A DNA stretch of 64,000 nucleotides from Acidimicrobiales bacterium (GTDB lineage Bacteria; Actinomycetota; Acidimicrobiia; Acidimicrobiales; RAAP-2), in contig JANXWA010000028.1 of assembly GCA_025351385.1 (NCBI GenBank), positions 1 through 64,000 of the forward strand, given 5' to 3'. A model generated the notes under the pieces. That model searched no databases, was not told where the DNA came from, and saw only the letters and a list, made by a program, of their open reading frames with translations. Made by a program: the position numbers and the translations under genes. Of the stretch, positions 27,675 to 38,500 are shown piece after piece; the first letter of the stretch is position 1; each line of letters opens with the position of its first letter.

Positions 27675-27743
27675 GTGCAACCTCCAAGTGCCGCGAGTCT
27701 ACGGGTGACGACTGTCCCGTCGGTGCCGATCGACCGGCGTCGG

Positions 27744-29246
27744 CTACTCGAAGATCAGGCAGCCGTCGTCAAGGTCGGCCTCGGGCAGCGTCGTGCGCTC
27801 CGTCCAGTAGTCCTGGCTGTGCTGCCACTCCGGAAGGTTCAGTCGGTGCGGCATCAGGTGCATCGAACGCATCATGTAGCCGGGGTTGAAGTCCTCGGGG
27901 TCCAACCACGAGAGCACGGGCGAGTCGGCGTCGCGCGCTCGCAGCCGCGCCGTCACCCGCGTGGCTTTCACGTCGTCCATGTGGGCGAGCAGCCGACAGA
28001 CGAAGTCACCGACGAGGTCGGCCCGTAGCGTCCAACTGGCCCGGAAGTAGCCGAAGATCCACACGAGGTTGGGCACCCCGGTGAACATCATGCCGCGGTA
28101 GGTGATCGTGTCGGCGAGGTTGAGGGGCCGGTCGTCGATTGAAAAGGAGATGTCGCCGAGCACGCTCAGGTTGAAGCCCGTGGCCGTGACGATGATGTCA
28201 GCCTCGAGCTCCCGGCCGGACTTCAGCAGCACGCCTCGCTCGGTGAAGGTCTCGATCTCGTCGGTGACGACCGAGGCCTTCCCCGAGCTGATGCCCTGGA
28301 AGAGGTCGCCGTCGGGCAGCAGGGCGAGGCGTTGTCGCCACGGACGGTAGTGGGGGGTGAAGTGGGTCTCGACGTCGAAGTCGGGCGGCAGCTCGGCGCG
28401 CACGGCGTCGATGAGGGCGTCGCGGGCAAACTCCGGCTCGTCGACGCAGATCTGATTGAGCACCTGCAGGTCGTGGAGGGCCTTTCGCCGGGCGATCTCG
28501 TGGATCCACTCCTCGGGGATGTCGAGCTCGCGCAGCATGTCGGCCACCTCGTTGACGTTCGGGCGCGAGATGAAGTAGGTGGGGGAGCGCTGGAGCATCG
28601 TCACGTGGGCGCAGTCGTCGGCGATCGCAGGAACGAGCGTGGCGGCCGTGGCACCCGAGCCGATCACGAGCACGCGCCGGCCCCGGTAGTCGAGCTCCTC
28701 GGGCCAGGTCTGGGGGTGCACGATCGGCCCCGCGAACCGGTCCATCCCGGGCCAGTCGGGCGTGTAGCCCTCGGCGTGGCGGTAGTAGCCCTGGCACATC
28801 CAGAGGAAGTTGGCCGTGAAGAGCGCGCTGTCACCGGAGTCGGTTCGCGTGGCGAGGACGGTCCAGAGGTTGTCCTCGCTCGACCACGACGCCGACTCGA
28901 TGTGGTGGTGGTAGCGGATGTGGCGCGCGAGGTCGTTCTCGTCGATCACCTCGCCGAGGTAGCGCTGGATCTTCTGAGCCGACGCGATGGGCTCGTCGAC
29001 CCAGGGCTTGAACCGGTAGCCGAAGGTGTAGAGGTCGCTGTCCGAGCGGATGCCGGGGTAGCGGTGCGTGCGCCACGTGCCGCCGTAGCCTCCCTGGACC
29101 TCGAGCACCACGAAGCTGCGGCCCGGTAGTTGGGTCTGGAGGTGGTAGGCCGAGCCGAGGCCCGAGATGCCGGCCCCCACGATGAGCACGTCGAAGTGCT
29201 CGGTGACGACTGCGGCGTCGCTCTCGCGTGAAACGGTCGTGCTCAT
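27744..29246 (-). CDS. FAD-dependent Baeyer-Villiger-type monooxygenase
   Basis: 500 residues. The first dinucleotide fold is VLIVGAGISGLGSAYHL, and a second follows at VLVIGSGATAATLVPAIA. The BVMO fingerprint FxGxxxHxxxW is present as RFAGPIVHPQTWPEE near residue 180. The C-terminal half (YRGMMFTGVPNLVWIFGY) resembles EthA-type monooxygenases. It would insert oxygen into a ketone using NADPH and O2, giving an ester or lactone. ATG 29246 follows GGAGGGATGGGG. The esterase/hydrolase gene downstream could cleave the product. Divergent from the MDR oxidoreductase gene. Confidence 0.92.
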   Translation of the reverse strand: MSTTVSRESDAAVVTEHFDVLIVGAGISGLGSAYHLQTQLPGRSFVVLEVQGGYGGTWRTHRYPGIRSDSDLYTFGYRFKPWVDEPIASAQKIQRYLGEVIDENDLARHIRYHHHIESASWSSEDNLWTVLATRTDSGDSALFTANFLWMCQGYYRHAEGYTPDWPGMDRFAGPIVHPQTWPEELDYRGRRVLVIGSGATAATLVPAIADDCAHVTMLQRSPTYFISRPNVNEVADMLRELDIPEEWIHEIARRKALHDLQVLNQICVDEPEFARDALIDAVRAELPPDFDVETHFTPHYRPWRQRLALLPDGDLFQGISSGKASVVTDEIETFTERGVLLKSGRELEADIIVTATGFNLSVLGDISFSIDDRPLNLADTITYRGMMFTGVPNLVWIFGYFRASWTLRADLVGDFVCRLLAHMDDVKATRVTARLRARDADSPVLSWLDPEDFNPGYMMRSMHLMPHRLNLPEWQHSQDYWTERTTLPEADLDDGCLIFE

Positions 29247-29447
29247 CTTCCCCATCCCTCCGAAGTACCGTCCGTCGAGCTCTGCCGACCAGCACGCCAG
29301 GTCGTGCCAATGGCTCGTCCGAAGGGACATTAGACCCATCGGGAGGAGGCGGTCGCCACGGTACCGTCACACTCGATCGCCGTCGGTCGCGCTCCGCGCC
29401 ACGCCCGTTACTGTCGAAACGTCAGTCGCCAACAGTGGAGGTAGGCC

Positions 29448-30416
29448 ATGAAGGCAGCGGTGTACTACGAGACGGGCGCGCCGAGCGTGCTGCGCTACGA
29501 GGACGTCCCCGACCCGGCACCGGGGCCCGACGAGATGCTCGTGCGGGTCGAGGCGATCAGCGTCGAAGGCGGCGACACGCTCAATCGCCTCGGCGGTGAG
29601 CTCGCGACCGTGCCCCACGTCGTGGGCTACCAGAGCGCGGGGACCGTGCTCGAGGTCGGAGCCAACGTCCGGAACTTCGCGGTCGGGGACCGGGTGGTGT
29701 CAACCGGGGTCCACGGAAGCCACGCCGAGCTGCGCGTCGTCTACCCTTCGTTCTCCTGGAAGGTGCCCGACGGCCTCGCCATCGAAGAGGCGGCCTGCGT
29801 GCCCGTTGCCTACGGGACCGCGCACGACTGTCTCTTCGAGTTCGGACGACTCCAGGCCGGCGAGACGGTCCTGATCCACGCTGGGGCCAGCGGCGTCGGC
29901 GTCGCGGCGATCCAGATGGCCAAGCAGGCCGGAGCCCGCGTGATTGCGACGGCGTCGAGCGCGCAACGGCTGGTACGCCTGGGCGAGTTCGGGCTCGACG
30001 ACGGCATCGACTACTCCGTCAACGACTTCGTCACCGAGGTGCGCGCGCTCACCGGCGGGCGCGGCGCTGACGTCATCGTCGACTCGGTCGGCGGGAGCAA
30101 TCTGAAGAAGAGCCTGCACGCACTGGCCTACCGCGGTCGGTGCGTGACCTTCGGCGACGCCGGCCGCGAGAAGACCGCGTCGCTCGACATCTCGTCGATG
30201 CGGGGCCAGAATCAGAGCCTGATCGGCTACTTCCTCGGTGCCGAGTTGCTGATGTCGACGCGGGCCCACCCGATGATTCAGCGGATGCTCCACGACGTGG
30301 CGACCGGCGTGATCCGCGTGGTCGTCGACCGGACGTTCCCGCTGGAGAACGCCGAGGAGGCGCACGCCTACATCGAGAGCCGTCAGGCCTTCGGACGGGT
30401 CGTGCTCGTCCCGTAG
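29448..30416 (+). CDS. Quinone-oxidoreductase-like MDR enzyme
   Basis: 322 residues of the medium-chain dehydrogenase/reductase superfamily, lacking the zinc ligands of alcohol dehydrogenases. The N-terminal GroES-like fold (AAVYYETGAPSVLRYEDVPDP) precedes the cofactor loop LIHAGASGVGVAAIQMAKQAGARVIATA near residue 145, typical for NADPH-dependent quinone or enone reductases. GRGADVIVDSVGGSNLKKSL is also characteristic. A GGAGG site precedes the ATG. The physiological substrate is unknown. Its stop is 13 nt from the convergent dienoyl-reductase-like gene. Confidence 0.92.
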   Translation: MKAAVYYETGAPSVLRYEDVPDPAPGPDEMLVRVEAISVEGGDTLNRLGGELATVPHVVGYQSAGTVLEVGANVRNFAVGDRVVSTGVHGSHAELRVVYPSFSWKVPDGLAIEEAACVPVAYGTAHDCLFEFGRLQAGETVLIHAGASGVGVAAIQMAKQAGARVIATASSAQRLVRLGEFGLDDGIDYSVNDFVTEVRALTGGRGADVIVDSVGGSNLKKSLHALAYRGRCVTFGDAGREKTASLDISSMRGQNQSLIGYFLGAELLMSTRAHPMIQRMLHDVATGVIRVVVDRTFPLENAEEAHAYIESRQAFGRVVLVP

Positions 30417-30429
30417 CGCGACGGCGCGA

Positions 30430-32403
30430 CTAGATGTCGCTCGCGGCGGTGAGCCCCTCGAGGACCGCCTCCTCGACGGTGCGCGGCGCGAGGCAGTCGC
30501 CGATCCCGACGACTGCTCGGCCGGTCGACCTCAAGGCGACCAGGAGCTCGGACTCGGGCACGTGGCCGCAGGCGAGCACCAGCGCGCCCGTACCGACGAG
30601 GATCGCCTCGCCGGTGAGAACGTGCTGGAGATACACAGTGTCGTCGTCGACGCCAAAGAGGCGAACGAGGGGCAGGACCTCGACGTGGTCCTTTCGCAGG
30701 GCCCGCAACTGCGTGTCGCGCACGTACTGTTGGAGCGATTCTCCCGCTGCGTACGTGTTGACCGCGAGGGTCACCTGAGAGCCTCGCGCCGCGAGGACGC
30801 GCGATACCCCTATACCGACCCAGTCGCTCCTCCAGTCGACGACGACGACGGGACCGCTCGGCACTGGCTCGCCGAACAGCACCTCCCAGGCGTCCACGAC
30901 CACCGGAGCGCCGATCGTCTCGATCGCCGGCCGGTAGGGCCGGGCCCCGGTCGCCACGATGACCACGTCGGGTGCGTCACGGTCGACCATCGCCGAGTCC
31001 ACCCGACTGTGTAGGACGATCTGTGCCCCGGCGCGGGTCGCTTCTCGTAGGAGGTTGCCGGCCGCTCCGCCGAACTCCTCGCGGCCAGGGATCCGCTGAG
31101 CCAAGAGCACCTGGCCCCCGACGTTGCCGGAGGCCTCATGGAGCGTGACCGTGTGTCCGCGCTCGGCGGCGACCGCGGCGGCCTTCAGGCCGGCCGGTCC
31201 GGCGCCCACGACCATCACCTTCTTGGGGTGGGCCGCGAGACGGCGGACGCCGAAGCGGAGCTCTCTGCCGGTCTCGGGGTGCTGGATGCACGAGATCGGA
31301 TAGCCGGCGTGGAAGTGCCCGATGCAGGCCTGGTTGCAGCCAATGCAGGCGCGGATGTCGTCGAGGAGACCCGACCGGGCGAGGCGCGGCATCAAGGGAT
31401 CGCAGATCAGGGCCCGCGTCATCACGCAGGCGTCGGCGTCTCCGGCCTCGAGGAGGCGCTCGGCCTCCTGGGGCTGGTTGATCCGCCCCGCGACGATGAC
31501 CGGAATGTGAACGACCTCTTTCACCTGTCGCGCCATCGGCGCCACGTAGGCGTGGGTGAACTCCATGTCCGGTGCGATGTGGTCGGACCCGGCGAGCGAC
31601 GCCGACGTCCCGGTCGTGACGCTCACGTAGTCGATTAGACCCTGTTGTGCCAGAGTGACGACCGTCTCCAAGGCGACCTGCTCGGTCAGCCCGAAGGGGT
31701 CACGCTCGTCGATCGAGATCCGCAGTCCGATGGCCATCGCCGGGTCGGTGCGCTCGCGCACCGCGACCAACACGTCGGTGAGGAAGCGTCGACGTCCCGC
31801 GGGCGTTGCGCCGTACTCGTCGTCGCGCAGGTTGACCAGTTCGTTGAGGAATTGGCTCGGCAGATAGCCGTGGCTGGCGACCACTTCGACGCCGTCCAGT
31901 CCCGCTTGGCGCAGCCGAAGGGCCGCGGCCGCGTAGCCGTCGACGATCTCTTCGATCTCCGAGGTGTCGAGGGCCCGGGGCATGACGTGGAAGCGCTCAC
32001 TGGGTACCGCCGACGGTGCGACGGCGACCGGCAGACTGCCGTCGAGCGACTCCATCACCTCGCGGCCCGGATGGAAGAGCTGGCCGAAGAGCCGAGCGCC
32101 GTGGGGCCGGACCGCCTCGGCGAGCCGCGCGTAACCCGGGATGCACGAGTCGTCGACCGCCATGAGCGTGTGACTCGTGTAGCGGGCGGTCTCGTGCACG
32201 CCCGCGACTTGCACGACAATGAGTCCGACACCTCCGGCGGCGCGCGCCTCGTGGTACGCCACCAGCTGGTCGGTGATGGCGCCGTGATCGACCATGACGG
32301 TGTCGTGGCCCGACGAGACGATCCGATTGGGTACCGTAACGTGGCCAATCGCGAACGACGAGAACAGTCGGGGGAACGGTACTGGGTCAGGCAATGACGT
32401 CAC
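30430..32403 (-). CDS. FMN/Fe-S/FAD oxidoreductase, 2,4-dienoyl-CoA-reductase-like
   Basis: 657 residues with three parts: an old-yellow-enzyme TIM barrel (residues about 1-350, VVVASHGYLPSQFLNELVNLR), a 4Fe-4S cysteine cluster (CIGCNQACIGHFHAGYPISC near 340-365), and an FAD/NAD(P) domain beginning VMVVGAGPAGLKAAAV. This is the architecture of FadH and trimethylamine-dehydrogenase-type enzymes. It could reduce 2,4-dienoyl-CoA or another unsaturated or methylated substrate. GTG 32403 is preferred because homologous proteins start close to the barrel. A GTG at 32442 is an alternative. Confidence 0.9.
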   Translation of the reverse strand: MTSLPDPVPFPRLFSSFAIGHVTVPNRIVSSGHDTVMVDHGAITDQLVAYHEARAAGGVGLIVVQVAGVHETARYTSHTLMAVDDSCIPGYARLAEAVRPHGARLFGQLFHPGREVMESLDGSLPVAVAPSAVPSERFHVMPRALDTSEIEEIVDGYAAAALRLRQAGLDGVEVVASHGYLPSQFLNELVNLRDDEYGATPAGRRRFLTDVLVAVRERTDPAMAIGLRISIDERDPFGLTEQVALETVVTLAQQGLIDYVSVTTGTSASLAGSDHIAPDMEFTHAYVAPMARQVKEVVHIPVIVAGRINQPQEAERLLEAGDADACVMTRALICDPLMPRLARSGLLDDIRACIGCNQACIGHFHAGYPISCIQHPETGRELRFGVRRLAAHPKKVMVVGAGPAGLKAAAVAAERGHTVTLHEASGNVGGQVLLAQRIPGREEFGGAAGNLLREATRAGAQIVLHSRVDSAMVDRDAPDVVIVATGARPYRPAIETIGAPVVVDAWEVLFGEPVPSGPVVVVDWRSDWVGIGVSRVLAARGSQVTLAVNTYAAGESLQQYVRDTQLRALRKDHVEVLPLVRLFGVDDDTVYLQHVLTGEAILVGTGALVLACGHVPESELLVALRSTGRAVVGIGDCLAPRTVEEAVLEGLTAASDI

Positions 32404-32540
32404 GCGGGTCGCTTGCGCTGGCACCCGCAGCGGTCGCGCCACGGGCCGCAGTTCAGTGGTCGCTCCATGATGCCAATACTGTCACCCGGCTCGATCGATC
32501 CGTACGACGACGTGGTCGCCGTACGGGCGAGGGCCGTGAC

Positions 32541-32810
32541 CTAACTCGACGAGTCGGTGCCGTCCAATTCGCCGAACTCGGCCTCGTAGGCTTTCAGACT
32601 TTCGACGTAGCCCGCGATGTCACTCTCGGTCGTGCCCTTCGCCCGCTCGGTCTGCAGGAGGTAGGCCGCAAGGCCCAACTGGCGCAGTACTCCGTCGGCC
32701 GCCCGCTTCGCCTGGACCTCACCGACCTTCGCCTGGCCCTTTTGGGCCGCATCCTTGGCGGCCGCGGCCGCAACCGATGCCTGTTCTTTCACCTTGTCCA
32801 TGAATCCCAT
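32541..32810 (-). CDS. Small alanine/lysine-rich helical protein
   Basis: 89 residues. The N-terminus GFMDKVKEQASVAAAAAKDAAQKGQAKV is a likely amphipathic or coiled helix, followed by AKRAADGVLRQLGLAAYLLQTERAKG and an acidic, helical tail ending in serines. This pattern is common in actinobacterial small proteins of unknown role. No signal peptide or membrane helix. ATG 32810 has a strong AAGGAGG. Monocistronic. Confidence 0.75.
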   Translation of the reverse strand: MGFMDKVKEQASVAAAAAKDAAQKGQAKVGEVQAKRAADGVLRQLGLAAYLLQTERAKGTTESDIAGYVESLKAYEAEFGELDGTDSSS

Positions 32811-33000
32811 GGGATCCTCCTTGGGGTCGCCTACTTTCACCATACCGCTTCGGCTCGTGGCCCAGTCGAGAGGCGAGACGCGTCGCTCGAGCAACATGAC
32901 CTGCGCTCGAGCGTCGCAAGGACGTAGTCGACCGTAGGGCCGAAGGTCACATATGGCCGGTCGACGAGGTCGGTTGGGACGTCGCGCATTTCGCCCGTCG

Positions 33001-33006
33001 TAGACT
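33001..33006 (+). promoter_or_regulatory. Leaderless -10 hexamer before the malic-enzyme leader ORF
   Basis: TAGACT, 6-nt gap TCAGTC, then ATG 33013 of a 20-codon ORF. It would be the promoter of the malic-enzyme transcript. Confidence 0.5.
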
Positions 33007-33012
33007 TCAGTC

Positions 33013-33075
33013 ATGTCCTGCGTCAACGTCGTCGCCGTCCTTTGCGCGACCGGCGGCGGGCATATCGACCAGTAA
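33013..33075 (+). CDS. 20-codon leader ORF upstream of the malic enzyme
   Basis: The frame runs from an ATG that sits exactly 6 nt after TAGACT and ends TAA 13 nt before the malic-enzyme ATG. The peptide is 20 residues, with two Cys (MSC near the start, VLC at residue 11) and a Thr-Gly-Gly-Gly stretch. Its stop lies by AAGGA, the ribosome site of the malic-enzyme gene, so its translation could gate that gene. No homologue is recognised. Confidence 0.45.
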   Translation: MSCVNVVAVLCATGGGHIDQ

Positions 33076-33088
33076 GGACCAGATTTCC

Positions 33089-34474
<1,386 letters not shown>

Positions 34475-34512
34475 CCGGCCTCTTCGCACTCGAGGAGCCG
34501 CAGGCCCGTAGG

Positions 34513-34518
34513 TAGGCT
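34513..34518 (+). promoter_or_regulatory. Leaderless -10 hexamer of the MMPL gene
   Basis: TAGGCT, 6-nt gap GCAGCG, then ATG 34525. No ribosome site. Confidence 0.5.
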
Positions 34519-34524
34519 GCAGCG

Positions 34525-36690
34525 ATGCTCGAACGATGGACACGGGCGGTAGTCCACTACCGCGCCGTCGTGATCGCCGCCTGGGTGCTGGTGGTGGTCC
34601 TGGGACTGCTCTCGGGGTCGCGACTGACCGGACTTCTCTCGACGTCGCTGTCGGTGCCGGGGAGTGGGTCGGCCCAGGCCGACGCGATCCTGGCGCAACA
34701 CTTTGGCGAGAACGTCGAAGGGACCTTCACCGTGGTCCTCGTGTTCAACCGGGCGTCCGAACCTCAGATCCGGGGCCTCGAGGCGAGCATCGACGCCGCC
34801 GCGAGTGCAATACCGACGGCCCACGTCATCGCCGAGAAGGCCGTGGGCGGAGTGCTCTACGTAAACATCGCCACGTCACTGAACCTCATTCACGCTTCGG
34901 CCCAGACCGGACCGTTGCGCGATGCCTTGTCGGCTCAGCACCTGCCTAACGCGCTCGTCACCGGCCCGCCAGCGTTGAACCACGACCTCGCCCCGGTGCT
35001 CTCGGGTGACCTGCGCCGAGGTGAGGCCGTCGCGTTGGGGCTGGCGTTGGTGCTCCTGATCGCCGTACTAGGCCTCTGTTGGGCCGTCCTGGTCCCCTTC
35101 CTCGTCGCCGGAGCCACAGCCGCCGGGTCGATCGCGATCGTCTACCTATTGGCCCAGCACTTCCTCATGGTGCTCTACATCCCCAACGTGATCGAACTGA
35201 TCGGGCTCGGCCTGGCGATCGACTACTCGCTCCTCATCGTCCATCGCTTCCGGGGCGAGATCGCCGTCGACGGCGTCACCGTCGAGAACGCCGTCGTCGC
35301 GACGATGGCGACCGCCGGGCGCACGATCTCCCTCTCATCGCTGACGGTCGCCATCGGCCTCGCCACGTTGTTCCTCGTCCCGGTGACCTTCGTTCGCTCA
35401 CTGGGTGCGGCCGGTCTCGTCGTGCCCCTCGTCGCGCTCTGCGCGGCACTCACCCTGCAGCCGGCCCTGCTCTCACTGCTCGGGCGACGTGGCGTGCGAC
35501 CGGTCGGGGTGAAGGGCTTACTGGGAGGGCGTGACTCGCCCGGGGGGATGTGGACGGGGATCGTCCGTTTCGTGCTTCGCCGACCGGTCGCGGTTCTCGC
35601 CACGTCGACCGTGGTGCTCGCCCTCGGCGCCACGTCGGCCCTGTGGCTGCAACTGACTCCCGGCTCGGTCGTGGCGGTGCCCCAGTACCTCGAGTCGGCC
35701 CACGCGCTCTCGGTGGTCGCGAACCGCATCGGACCGGCGCTGATCACGCCCAACGAGGTCGTCGTCGACCTGGGACGCGCGCACCTCGCCAACCGTCCGG
35801 CGATGAAGGCGGCGAAGCTGAAGCTGGCCGAGGCGATCCTGCACTACCCCGAGGTGTTCGCCGTCGCCATCGACACGAAGCCCCCCTTCGTCGACGTGAC
35901 CGGTCGCTACGAGCAGATCTTCGTCTTCGGTCGTCACGAGTTCGGCGCCGCGGCCTCCCAGCAACTCGTCCACGCGCTTCGCGAGACTTACCTCCCGGCC
36001 TCAACGTTCCCGCCGGGCACCCGGATCTTTCTCGGGGGGCCGGCGGCCCAGGGGGTCGACTTCCTGCGCACCGTCTACGGGGTCTTTCCGTGGCTGGTGT
36101 TGCTCGCGCTCGCGCTGGCCTACCTCGTGCTCGTGCGGGCCTTTCGCTCGGTGCTATTGGCCCTGGTCGCCGTGGTGCTCGACCTGGTCTCGGTCGCTGT
36201 CGCCTACGGCCTGATGGTGGTGGTCTTTCGCTTCGGCGTCGGATCGGCGCTCGTCGGGTCGTATCACGTCAGCCAGATCGAGGGCTGGGTCCCGGTCTTC
36301 CTCTTCGCCATGCTCTTCGGACTCTCGATGGACTACGAGGTCTTCATTGTCGCGCGGATGCGCGAGTCATGGGACGCCGGCGCGCGCAACCACGAGGCCA
36401 TCACGGCCGGTCTGGCCCACACCGGGGGAGTGGTCAGCGCGGCCGCCGTCATCATGGTGGGGGCGCTAGGAGGTCTGGTCTTCGGTCACGTCGCGGGACT
36501 GCAGGAACTGGGCGTGGGCCTCGCCCTGGGGGTGCTGATCGACGCGACGATCGTGCGAGGACTGCTGTTGCCCGCGGTGATGGCCCTGCTCGGCCGTTGG
36601 AACTGGTGGCTGCCCGCGACGGTGGCCCGACTGGTCCACGCAAAAGCCTCGCCCCTCGAGGAACGAGGGGCGAGGCCAGTGCTGAGTTGA
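34525..36690 (+). CDS. MMPL-family RND transporter
   Basis: 721 residues with 11-12 hydrophobic helices in the MMPL pattern: one helix near residue 20 (VIAAWVLVVVLGLLSG), an extracytoplasmic domain, a five-helix block from about 170 (VALGLALVLLIAVLGLCWAV), a second soluble domain, and a second helix block from about 515. The motif GLGLAIDYSLLIVHRFRGE and its C-terminal counterpart FGLSMDYEVFIVARMRESW are the paired D-Y segments that carry the proton-relay residues in this family. It likely exports a lipid or lipid-linked molecule. Leaderless start. The last codons encode a GC-rich hairpin shared with the converging gene. Confidence 0.92.
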   Translation: MLERWTRAVVHYRAVVIAAWVLVVVLGLLSGSRLTGLLSTSLSVPGSGSAQADAILAQHFGENVEGTFTVVLVFNRASEPQIRGLEASIDAAASAIPTAHVIAEKAVGGVLYVNIATSLNLIHASAQTGPLRDALSAQHLPNALVTGPPALNHDLAPVLSGDLRRGEAVALGLALVLLIAVLGLCWAVLVPFLVAGATAAGSIAIVYLLAQHFLMVLYIPNVIELIGLGLAIDYSLLIVHRFRGEIAVDGVTVENAVVATMATAGRTISLSSLTVAIGLATLFLVPVTFVRSLGAAGLVVPLVALCAALTLQPALLSLLGRRGVRPVGVKGLLGGRDSPGGMWTGIVRFVLRRPVAVLATSTVVLALGATSALWLQLTPGSVVAVPQYLESAHALSVVANRIGPALITPNEVVVDLGRAHLANRPAMKAAKLKLAEAILHYPEVFAVAIDTKPPFVDVTGRYEQIFVFGRHEFGAAASQQLVHALRETYLPASTFPPGTRIFLGGPAAQGVDFLRTVYGVFPWLVLLALALAYLVLVRAFRSVLLALVAVVLDLVSVAVAYGLMVVVFRFGVGSALVGSYHVSQIEGWVPVFLFAMLFGLSMDYEVFIVARMRESWDAGARNHEAITAGLAHTGGVVSAAAVIMVGALGGLVFGHVAGLQELGVGLALGVLIDATIVRGLLLPAVMALLGRWNWWLPATVARLVHAKASPLEERGARPVLS
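36646..36676 (-). terminator. Intrinsic terminator of the TIG-repeat gene inside the MMPL coding end
   Basis: GCCTCGCCCCTCG (36646-36658) and CGAGGGGCGAGGC (36664-36676) form a perfect 13-bp stem with loop AGGAA. On the minus strand it is followed by TTTT, so it terminates the gene whose stop is at 36701. It overlaps the last codons of the MMPL gene on the plus strand. Confidence 0.8.
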
Positions 36691-36700
36691 GACCGGCGGG

Positions 36701-38407
36701 TTACTTGACGATGGTGATCGCCAGTCGGATGGACGGAACCTGGTAGCCGAGCGCCAGTGCCGGCTCGTCGTTCGCGTAGGAGAGTACGGGAAGCATGCCG
36801 TAGGGGGTGTTCGCGAACGAAGGCTGGTTCGTGTAGAGCATCGGGTAGAGGTCGATGATGTGCGTGCCCGGTGCCCCGGTGGCGTGCATGTGGATCACGG
36901 TGTAGCCACTGGAGTTGAATCCACATCCGTAGCCGACGAAGCTGTTGTCGTAGGTGACGGCCAGCGTGTTGTCGAACTGGGTCCAGCCAACGCCGTCCAG
37001 GTTGATCGTGAACTCCTGACCAGCCTTGAACTTGTACGTGGGGGTGCCGACCTGCTGGGCGTGGAAGCCGCTGGTCGCAATCGCCGTGGCGCTTGCGACG
37101 TTGTCGGGGCGCTCAATGCCCACGGTCGCGACGGAGCCGTCATTCTTGTAGAAGGTGATGATGCTCTCCTTCACGTAGAACGCGACCTGCGCCTCAACCA
37201 ACGCACCGTTCATCACCTTGACCGCATGCCAGCCACCGAGTCCGTCGGGGATGGTGATCGGAGCGCTGAGCGCGCCGTTGGTGACGGTGGCCGAACCGAG
37301 GGACACGGGTTGGGTGAGCCAGCAGGTTCCCGAGCAGTTCACTCGACTGCCGACCACGGTCGACCAGACCAGGGTGGCCGTGCCCGTCATCGGAAGTCCG
37401 GTGACGGCGAGGGTCGACTTAGTGTTGACCGGACCGCTCGACGGCGAGAGTGTGGCGACCGCGGTGCTCGCTGGGTCGAGGCCGACGTTGCCGAGCGTGG
37501 TGACCTGCGTGACGGTGGGAGTCACCGTGGCCGGGAACACGATCGATGGCTTGGGCGGCCCGTTGTCCTTGGTGGTGTGGAAGATCGCGGTGAAGCCTTC
37601 CGCGTAAGGCAGGGGCGACTGCATGATGTTCAAGTACTGAACGCCAATGGCGTCGGCCACCGTAATCACGTGGTTGCCCACCGGGCCCGCCGCGCGGATC
37701 GTGACGCTGGCCGTCCCGCGGGTCCAGTGACCCATCAACTCACCGGTGTTGTGGTTGTCCCACAGCAGCGCGGCGCCACCGGGGTACAGGCTGGCGCCCA
37801 GGCCGGTGTAGGTGATGGTGATCGGCGTGCCGATCGGGCCACTCTTGGGCGTCACGGTCATGGTGCGAAGGATCGTGAAGCCGGCGTGGGCCACGGCTGC
37901 GCCACCCGTCACGGCGTAGATGTCGTGCGTACCGCCGAAGTCGGTGGGCACGGTGGTGGCGAAGGAGAAGTTGCCGGACCCGTCAGTGGTGACGGTGGCG
38001 AGGACCACGTTCAACTTCGAGTACGAGTCGCCCATGTAGTTGGCTGTCGTCGGCTCGATGTCGGCGACCCAGGTCGCCTTGCTCGTGGCCCACGTCAGGG
38101 TGAGGCTGGTGTTGGCCGCCAGGCCGGTACCCGCGATGGTCATCGGGGTGCCGGGCACCGAGCTGTTGGGGGTGACCGTCAGATTGGCGTACGTCAAGGG
38201 GACGGTGAAGGCGAGCGCCGTGGTGCCGGTGAACGGCATGGCGGGCACTCCTGGCAGGTCGCTCGGCGCGACGAGGTTGAGCGGTGTGATGGTCGGCGTG
38301 TCGGCGCTGCTGCTCGGCACCGCGATGGCCATCGAGAGCATGACCGATGCTGCGATCACACTGGTGGAGAAGGATGCCAGACCCTTCTTGGATCGTAACT
38401 TCGTCAT
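36701..38407 (-). CDS. Large secreted protein with IPT/TIG-like Ig repeats
   Basis: 568 residues with a signal peptide (FSTSVIAASVMLSMAIAVPS). Three repeats start with a TVTPxSGPxGTPxTI pattern: LTVTPNSSVPGTPMTIAGTG near residue 76, MTVTPKSGPIGTPITITYTG near 183, and ATLSPSSGPVNTKSTLAVTG near 317. This is typical of IPT/TIG Ig-like domains. A distinct C-terminal region near 440-568 (YKFKAGQEFTINLDGVGWTQF) may be a binding domain. Probably extracellular, surface or released. ATG 38407 has an AAAGG site. A strong terminator follows its stop, and another separates it from the gene upstream. Confidence 0.78.
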   Translation of the reverse strand: MTKLRSKKGLASFSTSVIAASVMLSMAIAVPSSSADTPTITPLNLVAPSDLPGVPAMPFTGTTALAFTVPLTYANLTVTPNSSVPGTPMTIAGTGLAANTSLTLTWATSKATWVADIEPTTANYMGDSYSKLNVVLATVTTDGSGNFSFATTVPTDFGGTHDIYAVTGGAAVAHAGFTILRTMTVTPKSGPIGTPITITYTGLGASLYPGGAALLWDNHNTGELMGHWTRGTASVTIRAAGPVGNHVITVADAIGVQYLNIMQSPLPYAEGFTAIFHTTKDNGPPKPSIVFPATVTPTVTQVTTLGNVGLDPASTAVATLSPSSGPVNTKSTLAVTGLPMTGTATLVWSTVVGSRVNCSGTCWLTQPVSLGSATVTNGALSAPITIPDGLGGWHAVKVMNGALVEAQVAFYVKESIITFYKNDGSVATVGIERPDNVASATAIATSGFHAQQVGTPTYKFKAGQEFTINLDGVGWTQFDNTLAVTYDNSFVGYGCGFNSSGYTVIHMHATGAPGTHIIDLYPMLYTNQPSFANTPYGMLPVLSYANDEPALALGYQVPSIRLAITIVK

Positions 38408-38500
38408 AGTGAACCTTTCGTGATTTGGTACTGCACTGGTGATTTCTGAGGGACTTACTACCTGGACCAATTGCTCTATTTCGCTTTGTGTTTTTCGAAA

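Noticed and set aside
36860-38398. A 512-codon plus-strand frame opposite the TIG-repeat gene
   Set aside because: Glycine/Arg/Asp-rich with no domain. The minus strand has signal peptide, Ig repeats and terminator.
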